This document shows, one piece after another, positions 26,731-35,099 of a stretch of 64,000 nt of DNA. A program made the position numbers and the translations under genes. Where the stretch lies: NCBI RefSeq assembly GCF_010994095.1, contig NZ_WJYO01000001.1:558001-622000 (forward strand), given 5' to 3'. Source of the DNA: Mumia xiangluensis. Its GTDB lineage: Bacteria > Actinomycetota > Actinomycetes > Propionibacteriales > Nocardioidaceae. Each line of letters begins with the position of its first letter. Position 1 is the stretch's first letter. The notes under the pieces are model-generated. The model was not told the DNA's origin, ran no database searches, and was given only the letters and a program-made list of their open reading frames with translations.

Positions 26731-27684
26731 ATGTTGGAGACGTCGGCCCGCCTGCTCGCACTGCTGTCCGTGCTCCAGGCACGCCCGACCTGGTCCGGGC
26801 TCGAGCTGGCCGAGCGCCTCGACGTCACACCACGCACGGTGCGCAACGACGTCGAGCGCCTGCGCGAGCTCGGCTACCCGATCGAGGGGGTGCGGGGACC
26901 GAGCGGCGGCTACCGACTCGGGCCCGGCGCCAAGCTGCCCCCGCTCCTGCTCGACGACGCCGAGGCCGTCGCCGTCGCCGTCGGGCTGCGGGAGGTGCAC
27001 GGCATCGCCGGCATCGAGGAGAGCACCGCCAGCGCGCTCGCCAAGCTCGAGCAGGTCCTCCCGCACCACCTCAGTCGCCGGGTCACGGCGATCACGGACA
27101 CGGTGGGTGCCGGGCCGGTCAACACCGACAGCAACGTCGAGGACCCCGAGATCGACTCGGCCACGCTGTCACGGCTCGCCGACGCCATCAGGGACCACGA
27201 GCGGCTGCGGCTCACCTACGACGGCGGCCGCCTCGACGTCGAGCCGTACCGGGTGATCACCTGGCAGCGCCGGTGGTACCTCGTCGCCCGTGTCGTCCCG
27301 GCGGGGACGTGGCGGGCGCTGCGCGTCGACTGGGCTGAGATCAGCCCGATGCCTCAGCCACGGTTCGAGCCCCGCCCGATGGACGTCGACGACTACACGA
27401 CCTTCGTCGTGCGCGACGTCGCGTCGTCGGGATGGTCCGTCCACGCGCGGATCACCGTCGCCGCGCCGGCCGTCGAGGTGCGGGCGCGGATCAACGACGC
27501 GGTCGGTGTCGTCGAGGACGTCGACGCCCACACCAGCGTGCTCATCACCGGCGCGGACAGCATCGAGATCCTCGCCGTCTACATCGGGATGCTCGGCCTC
27601 GACTTCACGGTCGACTCACCGACGGAGCTCGTGGAGCACGTGCGGCTCCTCGGGCGACGGTATGCCGCTGCTGCCGGGGGCTGA
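26731..27684 (+). CDS. WYL-domain transcriptional regulator (YafY type)
   Basis: The 317-residue product has an HTH_11 winged helix at the N-terminus (WSGLELAERLDVTPRTVRNDVERLRELGYPI). A WYL domain follows near residues 145-215 (VEPYRVITWQRRWYLVARV), with a WCX-like C-terminal part. WYL proteins sense small ligands or nucleic acid. ATG 26731 lies nine bases after AGGA. It is divergent from the epoxide hydrolase, its likely target. Its last 69 bases overlap the convergent glycosyltransferase-like gene. Confidence 0.9.
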   Translation: MLETSARLLALLSVLQARPTWSGLELAERLDVTPRTVRNDVERLRELGYPIEGVRGPSGGYRLGPGAKLPPLLLDDAEAVAVAVGLREVHGIAGIEESTASALAKLEQVLPHHLSRRVTAITDTVGAGPVNTDSNVEDPEIDSATLSRLADAIRDHERLRLTYDGGRLDVEPYRVITWQRRWYLVARVVPAGTWRALRVDWAEISPMPQPRFEPRPMDVDDYTTFVVRDVASSGWSVHARITVAAPAVEVRARINDAVGVVEDVDAHTSVLITGADSIEILAVYIGMLGLDFTVDSPTELVEHVRLLGRRYAAAAGG

Positions 27685-29043
27685 GGCGCCCGACGCGTCG
27701 GCCCCGGAGTCACCGACGACCAGCGTCATGCGGACGGCGAGCCAGATCGTCGCCGCGACGTGCGCAGCGATCGCGACGACGTACACGACGTCCGTCGCCT
27801 CGCCGACGGGCTGGGTGGACTGACCGAGGTGCCACCAGGTCGCGACCACGAGGAACACCTCGACGGCCTGCCAGACCAGCAGGTCCCGCCACACGGGACG
27901 GGCGAGGACGGCCAGCGGGAGCAGCCACAGCGCGTAGCCCGGAGCGTACGTCGTGCTCACGAGGAGCATGACCGCGAGCAGCACGAACGCGAACCGGGCG
28001 GTCTGCGCGACGTCGCCGGACCGCGAGGCGCTCACGAACGTCATCGACGCGGCGAACGCGCACACGGCGATCACGATGGCGGCGACCACCTGCGGTGAAG
28101 GGTCGAACCCCATCTCACGCAGTGCCGCCCAGATCGATCCGACCCCGTCCTCGCGGTACAGCCAGCGCTGCACGCCGGTGCCTACGGCCGCACCCGACGT
28201 CGTGACCGCGGCGACCGCGCCCCCGACGACGAGGGTGAGAACGCTGGTGACCACCAGCCGTCCAGCCGCCCGTGCGTGCCGGAGCAACGCCGTCGCGATC
28301 AGCGGGAGGAGGACGGCGAGGGGCCACCACGCGGTGAGGACGGCGATCCCGAGCACGACTCCGGCTGTCCGGGCCCGACCTGCGGTCCACGCCGCGAGCC
28401 CGATCGACATCAGGGCCACCCCCACGAGGTCCCAGCCGACACCGATCAGCAGTGCGACCAGCGGCGAGGCCGCCAGCGGCATCAGCGCAGCGGCCGGCGC
28501 ACCCCAGGAAGGCCACGGGCGAAGCGCGTCGTGGGTGCGGGAACGCACCGAGGCCCGGGCCAGCACGACCAGCGACACGAGCAGCGCGACGAGGGACAGC
28601 AGCGCGACGAGGCCGGTGTAGGCGACGGCCTCGCGGCGTACGTCGTCGGCCACCTCGACCCGCACCGCGTCCATCGACGACCGTGCGTCGAGGTCGGGCT
28701 GGGCCAGGAGGTGCACGACGGAGGCCGAGGCGTACTGCAGAGCACCGATCGGGAGCGGGACGGCGTTGACCGGCCAACGCCCGTCGTCACGCGACCACGG
28801 CAGGACGCCCTCGGCGAGGCCGGTGGTGGCGTACTCCCCCGGCAGCTCGCTCGCGCACAGCCGGGCGTACGAGGTGCCTGCCGGGACGGGCGACGTGGAG
28901 AACCAGCGGTGGCCGTCGGCGACCGCGCACGAGGTCTTCGTCGCGAGGCCGAGCGTCCCCACGAGCGCCGCCGTCGCCAGCAGGATCCGCAAGGGGGTCC
29001 ACCACGCGTTCGGGGCTACCCGGCCCCCCGCCGGCTCTCCCAC
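27616..29043 (-). CDS. Polytopic membrane protein, glycosyltransferase-87-like (Rv0051-type)
   Basis: The 475-residue product has ten to twelve spans and an extracytoplasmic loop of about 100 residues after the first span, with two cysteines. This matches the DUF2029/GT87-like membrane proteins that follow ponA in actinobacteria (Rv0051 in M. tuberculosis). These are thought to use polyprenyl-linked sugars, but no substrate is established here. It begins with GTG two bases after the ponA stop, so it is cotranscribed. The low-complexity tail overlaps the end of the WYL gene by 69 bases on the opposite strand. Confidence 0.8.
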   Translation of the reverse strand: MGEPAGGRVAPNAWWTPLRILLATAALVGTLGLATKTSCAVADGHRWFSTSPVPAGTSYARLCASELPGEYATTGLAEGVLPWSRDDGRWPVNAVPLPIGALQYASASVVHLLAQPDLDARSSMDAVRVEVADDVRREAVAYTGLVALLSLVALLVSLVVLARASVRSRTHDALRPWPSWGAPAAALMPLAASPLVALLIGVGWDLVGVALMSIGLAAWTAGRARTAGVVLGIAVLTAWWPLAVLLPLIATALLRHARAAGRLVVTSVLTLVVGGAVAAVTTSGAAVGTGVQRWLYREDGVGSIWAALREMGFDPSPQVVAAIVIAVCAFAASMTFVSASRSGDVAQTARFAFVLLAVMLLVSTTYAPGYALWLLPLAVLARPVWRDLLVWQAVEVFLVVATWWHLGQSTQPVGEATDVVYVVAIAAHVAATIWLAVRMTLVVGDSGADASGASAPGSSGIPSPEEPHVLHELRR

Positions 29044-29045
29044 CG

Positions 29046-31349
29046 TCAGCCGCCGCCGTTGCCGCCGCCACCGCCACCGCCGCCGCCACCGCCGTTGCCA
29101 GGTCCGTCCGTCTCGTCGGTCGGAGTGGGCTCCGTCGGGTCCGTCGGCATGGTTGGCATCGTCGGCTCCGGATCCTCCGGCGTGTCCGTCTCCTCCGTCG
29201 GGAACGGGAGCGTCGGGCGCGTCGGACGGGTCGGACGGTCCGGGCGCTCCTTCTTGGGCTTCTTCGTCTTGGGCGGCTCGGACGTCGGCGGGGTGTACGT
29301 CTTGCCCTTCGTCGACTTGATGTTCGCCGGCGGCGGGAACTCACCGCAGTCGTCGCCGTCGACGACCTTGTTCATGAACGACTGGAACGTCTTGGCGGGG
29401 TACTGGCCGCCGTAGAACGTGGGCATGTAGCCGTTCAGCGCCTCGTTGCCGTTCTTGCCGCGCACGTACATCACTGCGGTCGCGAGCTTCGGGGTGTAGC
29501 CGACGAACCACGAGCTGGACACGTGCGGGCTGCCGACCTCCTTGCCGCCCTCGACCTTCTGGAACGTCGCCGTCCCGGTCTTGCCGGCCGTCGGGCACAT
29601 CGTCCGGGCGTTGGTCCCGCTGCCGGACTTGACGACCGTCTGCAGCGAGGCCGTGACGTCCGCGGCGACCGCCTCGGAGAACGCCTCCTTCGACCGGACC
29701 TTGTTGCGGTAGAGCTCCTCGCCGCTCGCGTCCTTGACCCGCTCGATGACGTACCAGTCGTTCTGCTGGCCGTTGTTCGCGAACGTGGCGTACGCGGCTG
29801 CCATGTCGACGTTCGGGACGGGCGCGTAGCCGAGGGAGACGACCGCGACGCTCGGGTCGTAGCGCGCGGCGGCGGCCTTGGACACACCGGCCGCCCGCGC
29901 GGCGGCGATCGTCTTCTCGCCACCGTCGTCCATCAGGTCGTACGTGAGGTCGACGAACGCGGTGTTGATCGACTTCTCGGTGGCGCGCTCGAGGGACACC
30001 TGGCCGAACGACTGACCGCCGGAGTCACCCTGGTTCTCGATCTCCGCGCCGCCGGACAGGCGGAGCGGGGACGAGCCGTTGAGCTGGGTCTTCAGGCTGT
30101 AGCCGTCACTGAGCGCAGCGGCCACGGCGAACGGCTTGAACGACGAGCCCGGCTGCGAGCCCAGCATCGCCCAGTTGAGCTGGCTCTTGAGGTAGTTCGG
30201 ACCGCCGTACATCGCGCGGAGCGCGCCGGTCTCGGGCTCCACGGCCGAGAGGGCGACGTTGAGCTGCTTCAGGCCCTCGGGCTTCATCTCCTTGACGGTC
30301 TCGACCGCGGCGCGCTGCGCGTCGTAGTCGAACGTCGTCACGACCTTGAGACCGCCGCCGGTGATCTTGGCGTCGCTGAAGCCCTTGTTCTCGAGCTGCT
30401 GCTCGGTGACACGGAGCAGGAAGCCCTTCGCGCCGCCGAACCGGTTGTTCTGGCGCTGCTTCTCGACCTTCGGGAGCTCGGCGGAGTACGCGGCGAACTC
30501 CTCGTCGGTGATGTTGCCGGCCTGGCGCATGCCGTCGAGGACGTAGGTGTAGCGAGCCATCAACCGCTCGTGGTCGCTCTCGTCGTACGGGTCGAACGCG
30601 CTCGGGTTGTTGATGACCGACGACAGCATCGCGGACTGCGGAACGGTGAGCTTGGCGGCCTTGTGGCCGAAGTAGGTCTGGGACGCGGCCTCGATGCCGT
30701 ACGCGCCGTTGCCGAAGTAGATCGTGTTGAGGTAGCCCTCGAGGATCTCGTCCTTCGACATCTGGTTGTGGACCTTGATCGAGAGGATCGCCTCCTTGGC
30801 CTTGCGGCTCCAGGTGCGGTCCTGTGTGAGGTAGAGCACCTTCACGTACTGCTGCGTGATCGTGGACCCGCCCGACGTCGAGCTGGTGGTGGCGTTGTCA
30901 CGCAGCGCGCGGGCGATGCCCTTGAAGTCGAGACCCTGGTTGGTCTCGAAGCTGCGGTCCTCCGCGGCGATGACGGCCTGCTTGATCGTGTCCGGCATCT
31001 CGTCGAAGGCGATCGACGTGCGGTTCTGGGTCTGGAACTCGCCGATCTTGTGCTTGCCGTCGGAGTAGTAGACCTTCGTGGTCTGCGTGAGGAACTCGGC
31101 GTTGGCGTCGGGGATCGACACCGCACGGTAGGCGAAGTACAGCCCCGCGATCCCGAGGACGAACATCACCACACCGGTGATGAGACCCCACTTCACGACG
31201 CGTCGCCACAGAGGCTTCTTGGGCTTCTCGGCGTCGCCGGCGTCGCGTCCCTTGCCGGGCTTCTCCGCCTTGCGTGAGCGGGGGCCTCGGGACGGCTCGG
31301 CCTTCCTGGATCGGGGCGTCACGGGTCCGCCGTGCGACTGGTCAGTCAC
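29046..31349 (-). CDS. ponA: Bifunctional penicillin-binding protein (class A PBP)
   Basis: The 767-residue enzyme polymerises and cross-links peptidoglycan. A basic cytoplasmic region (1-50) precedes one span (about 53-74). A GT51 domain follows with the catalytic Glu in AAEDRSFETNQG near residue 130. The transpeptidase shows GSSFKPF with the active-site serine, SIN in EKSINTAF, and KTGTA. The C-terminus is Pro/Thr-rich and ends in a run of about twelve glycines broken by Asn. The GTG at 31349 has GAGGAGT seven bases upstream; the longer frame to 31478 has no support. ponA followed by the Rv0051-like gene is a conserved pair. Confidence 0.94.
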   Translation of the reverse strand: MTDQSHGGPVTPRSRKAEPSRGPRSRKAEKPGKGRDAGDAEKPKKPLWRRVVKWGLITGVVMFVLGIAGLYFAYRAVSIPDANAEFLTQTTKVYYSDGKHKIGEFQTQNRTSIAFDEMPDTIKQAVIAAEDRSFETNQGLDFKGIARALRDNATTSSTSGGSTITQQYVKVLYLTQDRTWSRKAKEAILSIKVHNQMSKDEILEGYLNTIYFGNGAYGIEAASQTYFGHKAAKLTVPQSAMLSSVINNPSAFDPYDESDHERLMARYTYVLDGMRQAGNITDEEFAAYSAELPKVEKQRQNNRFGGAKGFLLRVTEQQLENKGFSDAKITGGGLKVVTTFDYDAQRAAVETVKEMKPEGLKQLNVALSAVEPETGALRAMYGGPNYLKSQLNWAMLGSQPGSSFKPFAVAAALSDGYSLKTQLNGSSPLRLSGGAEIENQGDSGGQSFGQVSLERATEKSINTAFVDLTYDLMDDGGEKTIAAARAAGVSKAAAARYDPSVAVVSLGYAPVPNVDMAAAYATFANNGQQNDWYVIERVKDASGEELYRNKVRSKEAFSEAVAADVTASLQTVVKSGSGTNARTMCPTAGKTGTATFQKVEGGKEVGSPHVSSSWFVGYTPKLATAVMYVRGKNGNEALNGYMPTFYGGQYPAKTFQSFMNKVVDGDDCGEFPPPANIKSTKGKTYTPPTSEPPKTKKPKKERPDRPTRPTRPTLPFPTEETDTPEDPEPTMPTMPTDPTEPTPTDETDGPGNGGGGGGGGGGGNGGG

Positions 31350-31495
31350 GCGTCGTACTCCTCTGGGTTGCTGCGGGGGGATTCCTGACCGGGTCACGGG
31401 CAGGCCTTCAGGATCACGCTGCGGCGCATGACCCGCGTGCAAGTGTGCCGAATCGCGGGGTCGATCCAAAACCCCCACGTGCGGGAGGCCGACAT

Positions 31496-31531
31496 TTGAC
31501 AGCGATTAGATGTATCGCAACGATATATCTA
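31496..31531 (+). promoter_or_regulatory. padR promoter with PadR-type palindromic operator
   Basis: TTGACA (31496-31501) is followed at normal spacing by a weak -10 (AACGAT, 31519-31524). Over this lies a 25-base palindrome (arms 31507-31517 and 31521-31531, one mismatch, centre CAA). The arms carry TATCG/CGATA, an AT-rich inverted repeat as PadR dimers prefer. Repressor bound here would block RNA polymerase, so padR, and perhaps ino1 after it, is probably autoregulated. ponA is transcribed away from the same gap. Confidence 0.7.
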
Positions 31532-31581
31532 GACGACGGGCCAACGCCGCCCGTCGACGGAGAATCGTGGAGGAGGTCGTC

Positions 31582-32208
31582 GTGGCCAAGCGCGGTGCCG
31601 CACTCGAATTCGCTGTACTCGGGCTGCTCCACGACACGCCGATGCACGGCTACGAGCTGCGCAAGGAGCTCAACGCCTTGCTCGGTTGGGGGCGGGTGCT
31701 GTCGTACGGCACGCTCTACCCCTGCCTCAAGGCGCTCGGCAAGCAGGGCTACATCGTGGCCGACGAGCCTGCCGACGTCCCGGCCTCGCGCGGCAGGCGC
31801 GGCAAGATCGTCTACCGGCTCACCGCCGAGGGCAAAGAGCACTTCGCCGACCTGCTTGCAGCACCGGGACCGTCCTCCTGGGAGGACGAGAGCTTCGGCA
31901 TCCACTTCGCATTCTTCTCGCGCACCGACTCCCGGACTCGTGTGCGAATCCTCGAGGGACGACGGAGTCGCCTCGAGGAGCGGCTCGACAAGGTGCGTAC
32001 GGCCACCCAGCGACGCCGGGAGCGGCTGGACGCGTACACGTTGGAGCTGCAACGCCATGGTCTCGAGTCGGTCGAACGCGAGGTGCGTTGGCTGACGGGG
32101 CTGATCGACGCCGAACGGTCCGGCCGCCAGCCGGGTGACCCTCAGGCTCAGGCGAACACCAAGAACCCGCCCACAGGCGGCGGTCAAGACGATAGACGGG
32201 GTCAATGA
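31582..32208 (+). CDS. PadR family transcriptional regulator
   Basis: The 208-residue product has a winged helix ([20 protein letters not shown], then [17 protein letters not shown]) and a C-terminal coiled helix for dimerisation (near residues 110-170). GTG 31582 follows GGAGGAGG; codons upstream in the same frame cross the operator and are not used. It ends 20 bases before ino1. The PadR-ino1 neighbourhood is conserved in actinobacteria (Rv0047c-Rv0046c in M. tuberculosis), so it may respond to inositol or envelope signals. Confidence 0.92.
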   Translation: MAKRGAALEFAVLGLLHDTPMHGYELRKELNALLGWGRVLSYGTLYPCLKALGKQGYIVADEPADVPASRGRRGKIVYRLTAEGKEHFADLLAAPGPSSWEDESFGIHFAFFSRTDSRTRVRILEGRRSRLEERLDKVRTATQRRRERLDAYTLELQRHGLESVEREVRWLTGLIDAERSGRQPGDPQAQANTKNPPTGGGQDDRRGQ

Positions 32209-32228
32209 CCCCGAGGAGGAGGAACCCT

Positions 32229-33320
32229 ATGGGTTCGGTACGCGTAGCGATCGTCGGCGTGGGCAACTGCGCCACGTCGTTGATCCAGGGCGTCGAGTAC
32301 TACAAGGACGCGGATCCCGAGGGCACCGTGCCCGGTCTGATGCACGTCCAGTTCGGCGACTACCACGTCAAGGACATCGAGTTCGTCGCGGCGTTCGACG
32401 TCGACGCCAAGAAGGTCGGCTTCGACCTCTCGGAGGCGACGCAGGCCAGCGAGAACAACACCATCAAGATCGCCGACGTGCCGCTGACCGGCGTGACGGT
32501 GCAGCGTGGGCACACGCTCGACGGCCTCGGGAAGTACTACCTGCAGACCATCGAGCAGTCCGACGCAGAGCCGGTCGACATCGTCGCCGTCCTCAAGGAC
32601 ACGAAGGCCGACGTGCTCGTCTCCTACCTCCCGGTGGGCTCGGAGCAGGCCGACAAGTTCTACGCGCAGTGCGCGATCGACGCGGGCGTCGCCTTCGTCA
32701 ACGCACTGCCCGTGTTCATCGCGTCGGACCCGGAGTGGGCCAAGAAGTTCGAGGACGCCGGCGTCCCGATCATCGGCGACGACATCAAGAGCCAGGTCGG
32801 CGCGACCATCACCCACCGCGTGATGGCCAAGCTGTTCGAGGACCGCGGCGTGACGCTGGACCGTACGTACCAGCTCAACGTCGGCGGCAACATGGACTTC
32901 AAGAACATGCTCGAGCGTGATCGCCTCGAGTCCAAGAAGGTCTCGAAGACCCAGGCCGTCACCTCGAACCTCAACGGTCCGCTCGCCGGCAAGATCGAGG
33001 ACAAGAACGTCCACATCGGCCCGTCGGACTACGTGCAGTGGCTCGACGACCGCAAGTGGGCGTACGTCCGCCTCGAGGGCCGCGCGTTCGGCGACGTCCC
33101 CCTCAGCCTCGAGTACAAGCTCGAGGTCTGGGACTCCCCGAACTCCGCCGGCATCATCATCGACGCGATCCGTGCGGCGAAGATCGCCAAGGACCGCGGC
33201 ATCGGTGGTGCGCTCATCTCGGCGTCGTCGTACCTGATGAAGTCGCCGCCGGTGCAGCGTCCGGACGACCTCGGTCGTGCGAAGCTCGAGGCGTTCATCG
33301 AGGGCACTGAGGAGCGCTGA
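32229..33320 (+). CDS. ino1: Inositol-3-phosphate synthase
   Basis: The enzyme converts glucose 6-phosphate to inositol 3-phosphate with NAD, the first step to phosphatidylinositol and mycothiol. The 363-residue product begins [20 protein letters not shown] (Rossmann glycine motif) and contains [14 protein letters not shown] and [11 protein letters not shown], typical of the actinobacterial class. ATG 32229 is preceded by GGAGGAGGAA. A strong terminator follows. It is probably cotranscribed with padR. Confidence 0.95.
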   Translation: MGSVRVAIVGVGNCATSLIQGVEYYKDADPEGTVPGLMHVQFGDYHVKDIEFVAAFDVDAKKVGFDLSEATQASENNTIKIADVPLTGVTVQRGHTLDGLGKYYLQTIEQSDAEPVDIVAVLKDTKADVLVSYLPVGSEQADKFYAQCAIDAGVAFVNALPVFIASDPEWAKKFEDAGVPIIGDDIKSQVGATITHRVMAKLFEDRGVTLDRTYQLNVGGNMDFKNMLERDRLESKKVSKTQAVTSNLNGPLAGKIEDKNVHIGPSDYVQWLDDRKWAYVRLEGRAFGDVPLSLEYKLEVWDSPNSAGIIIDAIRAAKIAKDRGIGGALISASSYLMKSPPVQRPDDLGRAKLEAFIEGTEER

Positions 33321-33340
33321 CCCCTCCTCCCTCACACGTT

Positions 33341-33372
33341 CGGCGCGGGCCCCCTGGTCGGGGTCCGCGCCG
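33341..33372 (+). terminator. Terminator of ino1
   Basis: Arms of 13 bases (33341-33353 and 33360-33372) pair with one wobble around CTGGTC. A short T-containing stretch follows. Confidence 0.75.
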
Positions 33373-33453
33373 TTCGTGCGTCCCGGGCGGGCTCGACCCG
33401 GTCCCGCTACGTTGTTGGCACGGTCTCGGGATCCACCGACACGGAGGACAACG

Positions 33454-33915
33454 ATGAGCACGATCAGCGAGTCCACCGACCGACGCTCCGCGAAGGGCCT
33501 CGGCATCCTCATCGCCATCGCCGGTGTGGTGATGGTCATCGCCGGGGCGACGACGTACACCCTGGTGAGCCAGACGCTCGCCGACGAGAAGATCACGGTG
33601 TCCGACGATGCCCGCTTCGCCGCCGGCGACGACGTCAACGGTCCGTGGTCGGCGTACTGGCAGGCCGACATCATCCAGCAGCACGCGGAGGAGGCTGCCG
33701 ACGGCAACACGTACGCGGAGCTCGAGCAGGACGATCCGCGTCGCGAGGTCGTGATGGATGCATCGTTCCTGCGCGCCTCCTTGTTCACCTCGGTCGTCGC
33801 GTTCGGGGTGTCCGCACTGGTGGTCGGCCTCGGGATCGTGTTCCTCCTCGTCGGGTGGGCGCTGGTCCGGTTGTCGCCGAGCCGTCGCGCCGAGCCCGCG
33901 CCGACCGTGGAGTAG
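33454..33915 (+). CDS. Small two-span membrane protein, unknown function
   Basis: The 153-residue product has a span near residues 16-38, an extracytoplasmic stretch of about 60 residues and a second span near residues 110-135. Similar proteins in Nocardioides-type genomes carry the name 'aromatic ring-opening dioxygenase LigA', but no dioxygenase motif is present here, so that name should not be used. ATG 33454 follows GGAGGA. It lies alone between ino1 and an MFS gene. Function is unknown. Confidence 0.75.
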   Translation: MSTISESTDRRSAKGLGILIAIAGVVMVIAGATTYTLVSQTLADEKITVSDDARFAAGDDVNGPWSAYWQADIIQQHAEEAADGNTYAELEQDDPRREVVMDASFLRASLFTSVVAFGVSALVVGLGIVFLLVGWALVRLSPSRRAEPAPTVE

Positions 33916-33940
33916 CCACCGCGCCCGCCCGGGCCGCTGC

Positions 33941-33946
33941 GATAGT
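33941..33946 (+). promoter_or_regulatory. Leaderless-type -10 (GATAGT) of the MFS gene
   Basis: GATAGT ends six bases before GTG 33953 and no ribosome site is seen. Confidence 0.35.
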
Positions 33947-33952
33947 GGCCGG

Positions 33953-35077
33953 GTGCGCGTGACCTTGTGGACCCCGGGCTTCGTCCGGCTGCTCGGCGTC
34001 CGGGTCGCGGCCCAGGTGAGCGACGGTCTGTTCCAGGCCGGTCTGGTGTGGCTGGTGCTGCTCTCCCCCGAGGCCCAGCGCTCGCCGGAGCGGTTCGTGG
34101 CGGTCCTGGTCCTGGTGCTCGTGCCGTTCAGCGTCCTCGCGCCGTTCGTCTCGCTGGTGCTCGACCGCTGGCCCCGGCGAGACATCCTGGTGTGGGCTCA
34201 GGTGCTGAGGACGGCGGTCATCGCGATGGTCGGTGTCCTCGCGTGGGCGACCTCGGAGCGGGCGACGTGGCCGGTGTACGCCTTGGTCCTCGTGGCGCTC
34301 GGGCTTGCCCGCCTCATCCTCGCTGGCCTGTCGGCGTCCGTCCCGCACGTCGTCTCGGCGGACCGCCTGGTCGACGCGAACACGCTCGGACCGACGCTCG
34401 GTGCCGGAGCCCACGCGTGCGGCATCGGGATCGGTGCGACCCTCATCGCCCAGGACGCGTCGTCGTCGGTGGTCCTGGGTGCCGGCGCGGTCGCGGGCCT
34501 CGCCGCCGTCGTGGTCGCCCACGGCTTCGGTCGGCTCACCCTCGGACCCGACGCCGGGACGCACCCACCGCAGCCCCGGGACGTCGTCCGTGACCTCGTG
34601 GACGCTGCCGCCCACCTGCGCACCCGTCGTACGGCGGTGGTGGCGCTCGGCTCGTTCGGCCTGCTCCGCGTGGCGTACGGCGGGTTCACGCTCCTCGCGT
34701 TCTCGGCGACCGCGGCCGACGGTGACGACGCCGCAGCCGCGCTGGTGGCGACCGGGGTGGCGGTCGGGTTCGTCGTGGGCGCCGTGACCACACCGTTCGC
34801 CGCGCGCGCCGCCGGTCTGGCCCGGTGGGTCGTCCTCACCGGCGTGGGAGGCGCGGTCGTCGTCACCGGTGCGTGGGCGCTCGGTGGCGGCGCGACGTGG
34901 GCGTGGTGGCTCCAGGCGTTCGCGTTCGGCGTCGTCCACCAGGCGTGGAAGATCCGTACGGACACCGCTGTCCAGCGCACGGTCGACGAGGCGTACCTCG
35001 GCCGGACGTTCGTGCTCTACGACGTGATGAACAATCTCGCGTACGTCGCGGGCGCGGCGACCGTGCTGGTGCTGTGA
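33953..35077 (+). CDS. MFS transporter
   Basis: The 374-residue product has about eleven to twelve spans with the MFS mark between spans 2 and 3 (VLDRWPRRDILVWAQ). Amino-acid pattern and length fit the major facilitator exporters of the enterobactin-exporter-like group (EntS/DHA3). The substrate is unknown. GTG 33953 and GTG 33959 are both possible starts; the first has a well-placed leaderless -10. It converges with the peptidase gene, leaving 22 bases between stops. Confidence 0.83.
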   Translation: MRVTLWTPGFVRLLGVRVAAQVSDGLFQAGLVWLVLLSPEAQRSPERFVAVLVLVLVPFSVLAPFVSLVLDRWPRRDILVWAQVLRTAVIAMVGVLAWATSERATWPVYALVLVALGLARLILAGLSASVPHVVSADRLVDANTLGPTLGAGAHACGIGIGATLIAQDASSSVVLGAGAVAGLAAVVVAHGFGRLTLGPDAGTHPPQPRDVVRDLVDAAAHLRTRRTAVVALGSFGLLRVAYGGFTLLAFSATAADGDDAAAALVATGVAVGFVVGAVTTPFAARAAGLARWVVLTGVGGAVVVTGAWALGGGATWAWWLQAFAFGVVHQAWKIRTDTAVQRTVDEAYLGRTFVLYDVMNNLAYVAGAATVLVL

Positions 35078-35099
35078 GCCCGGCCGACGACGTGCCTGC

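Noticed and set aside
33454-33915. Ring-opening dioxygenase LigA
   Set aside because: The product is a two-span membrane protein with no dioxygenase residues; that name is a known database artefact.
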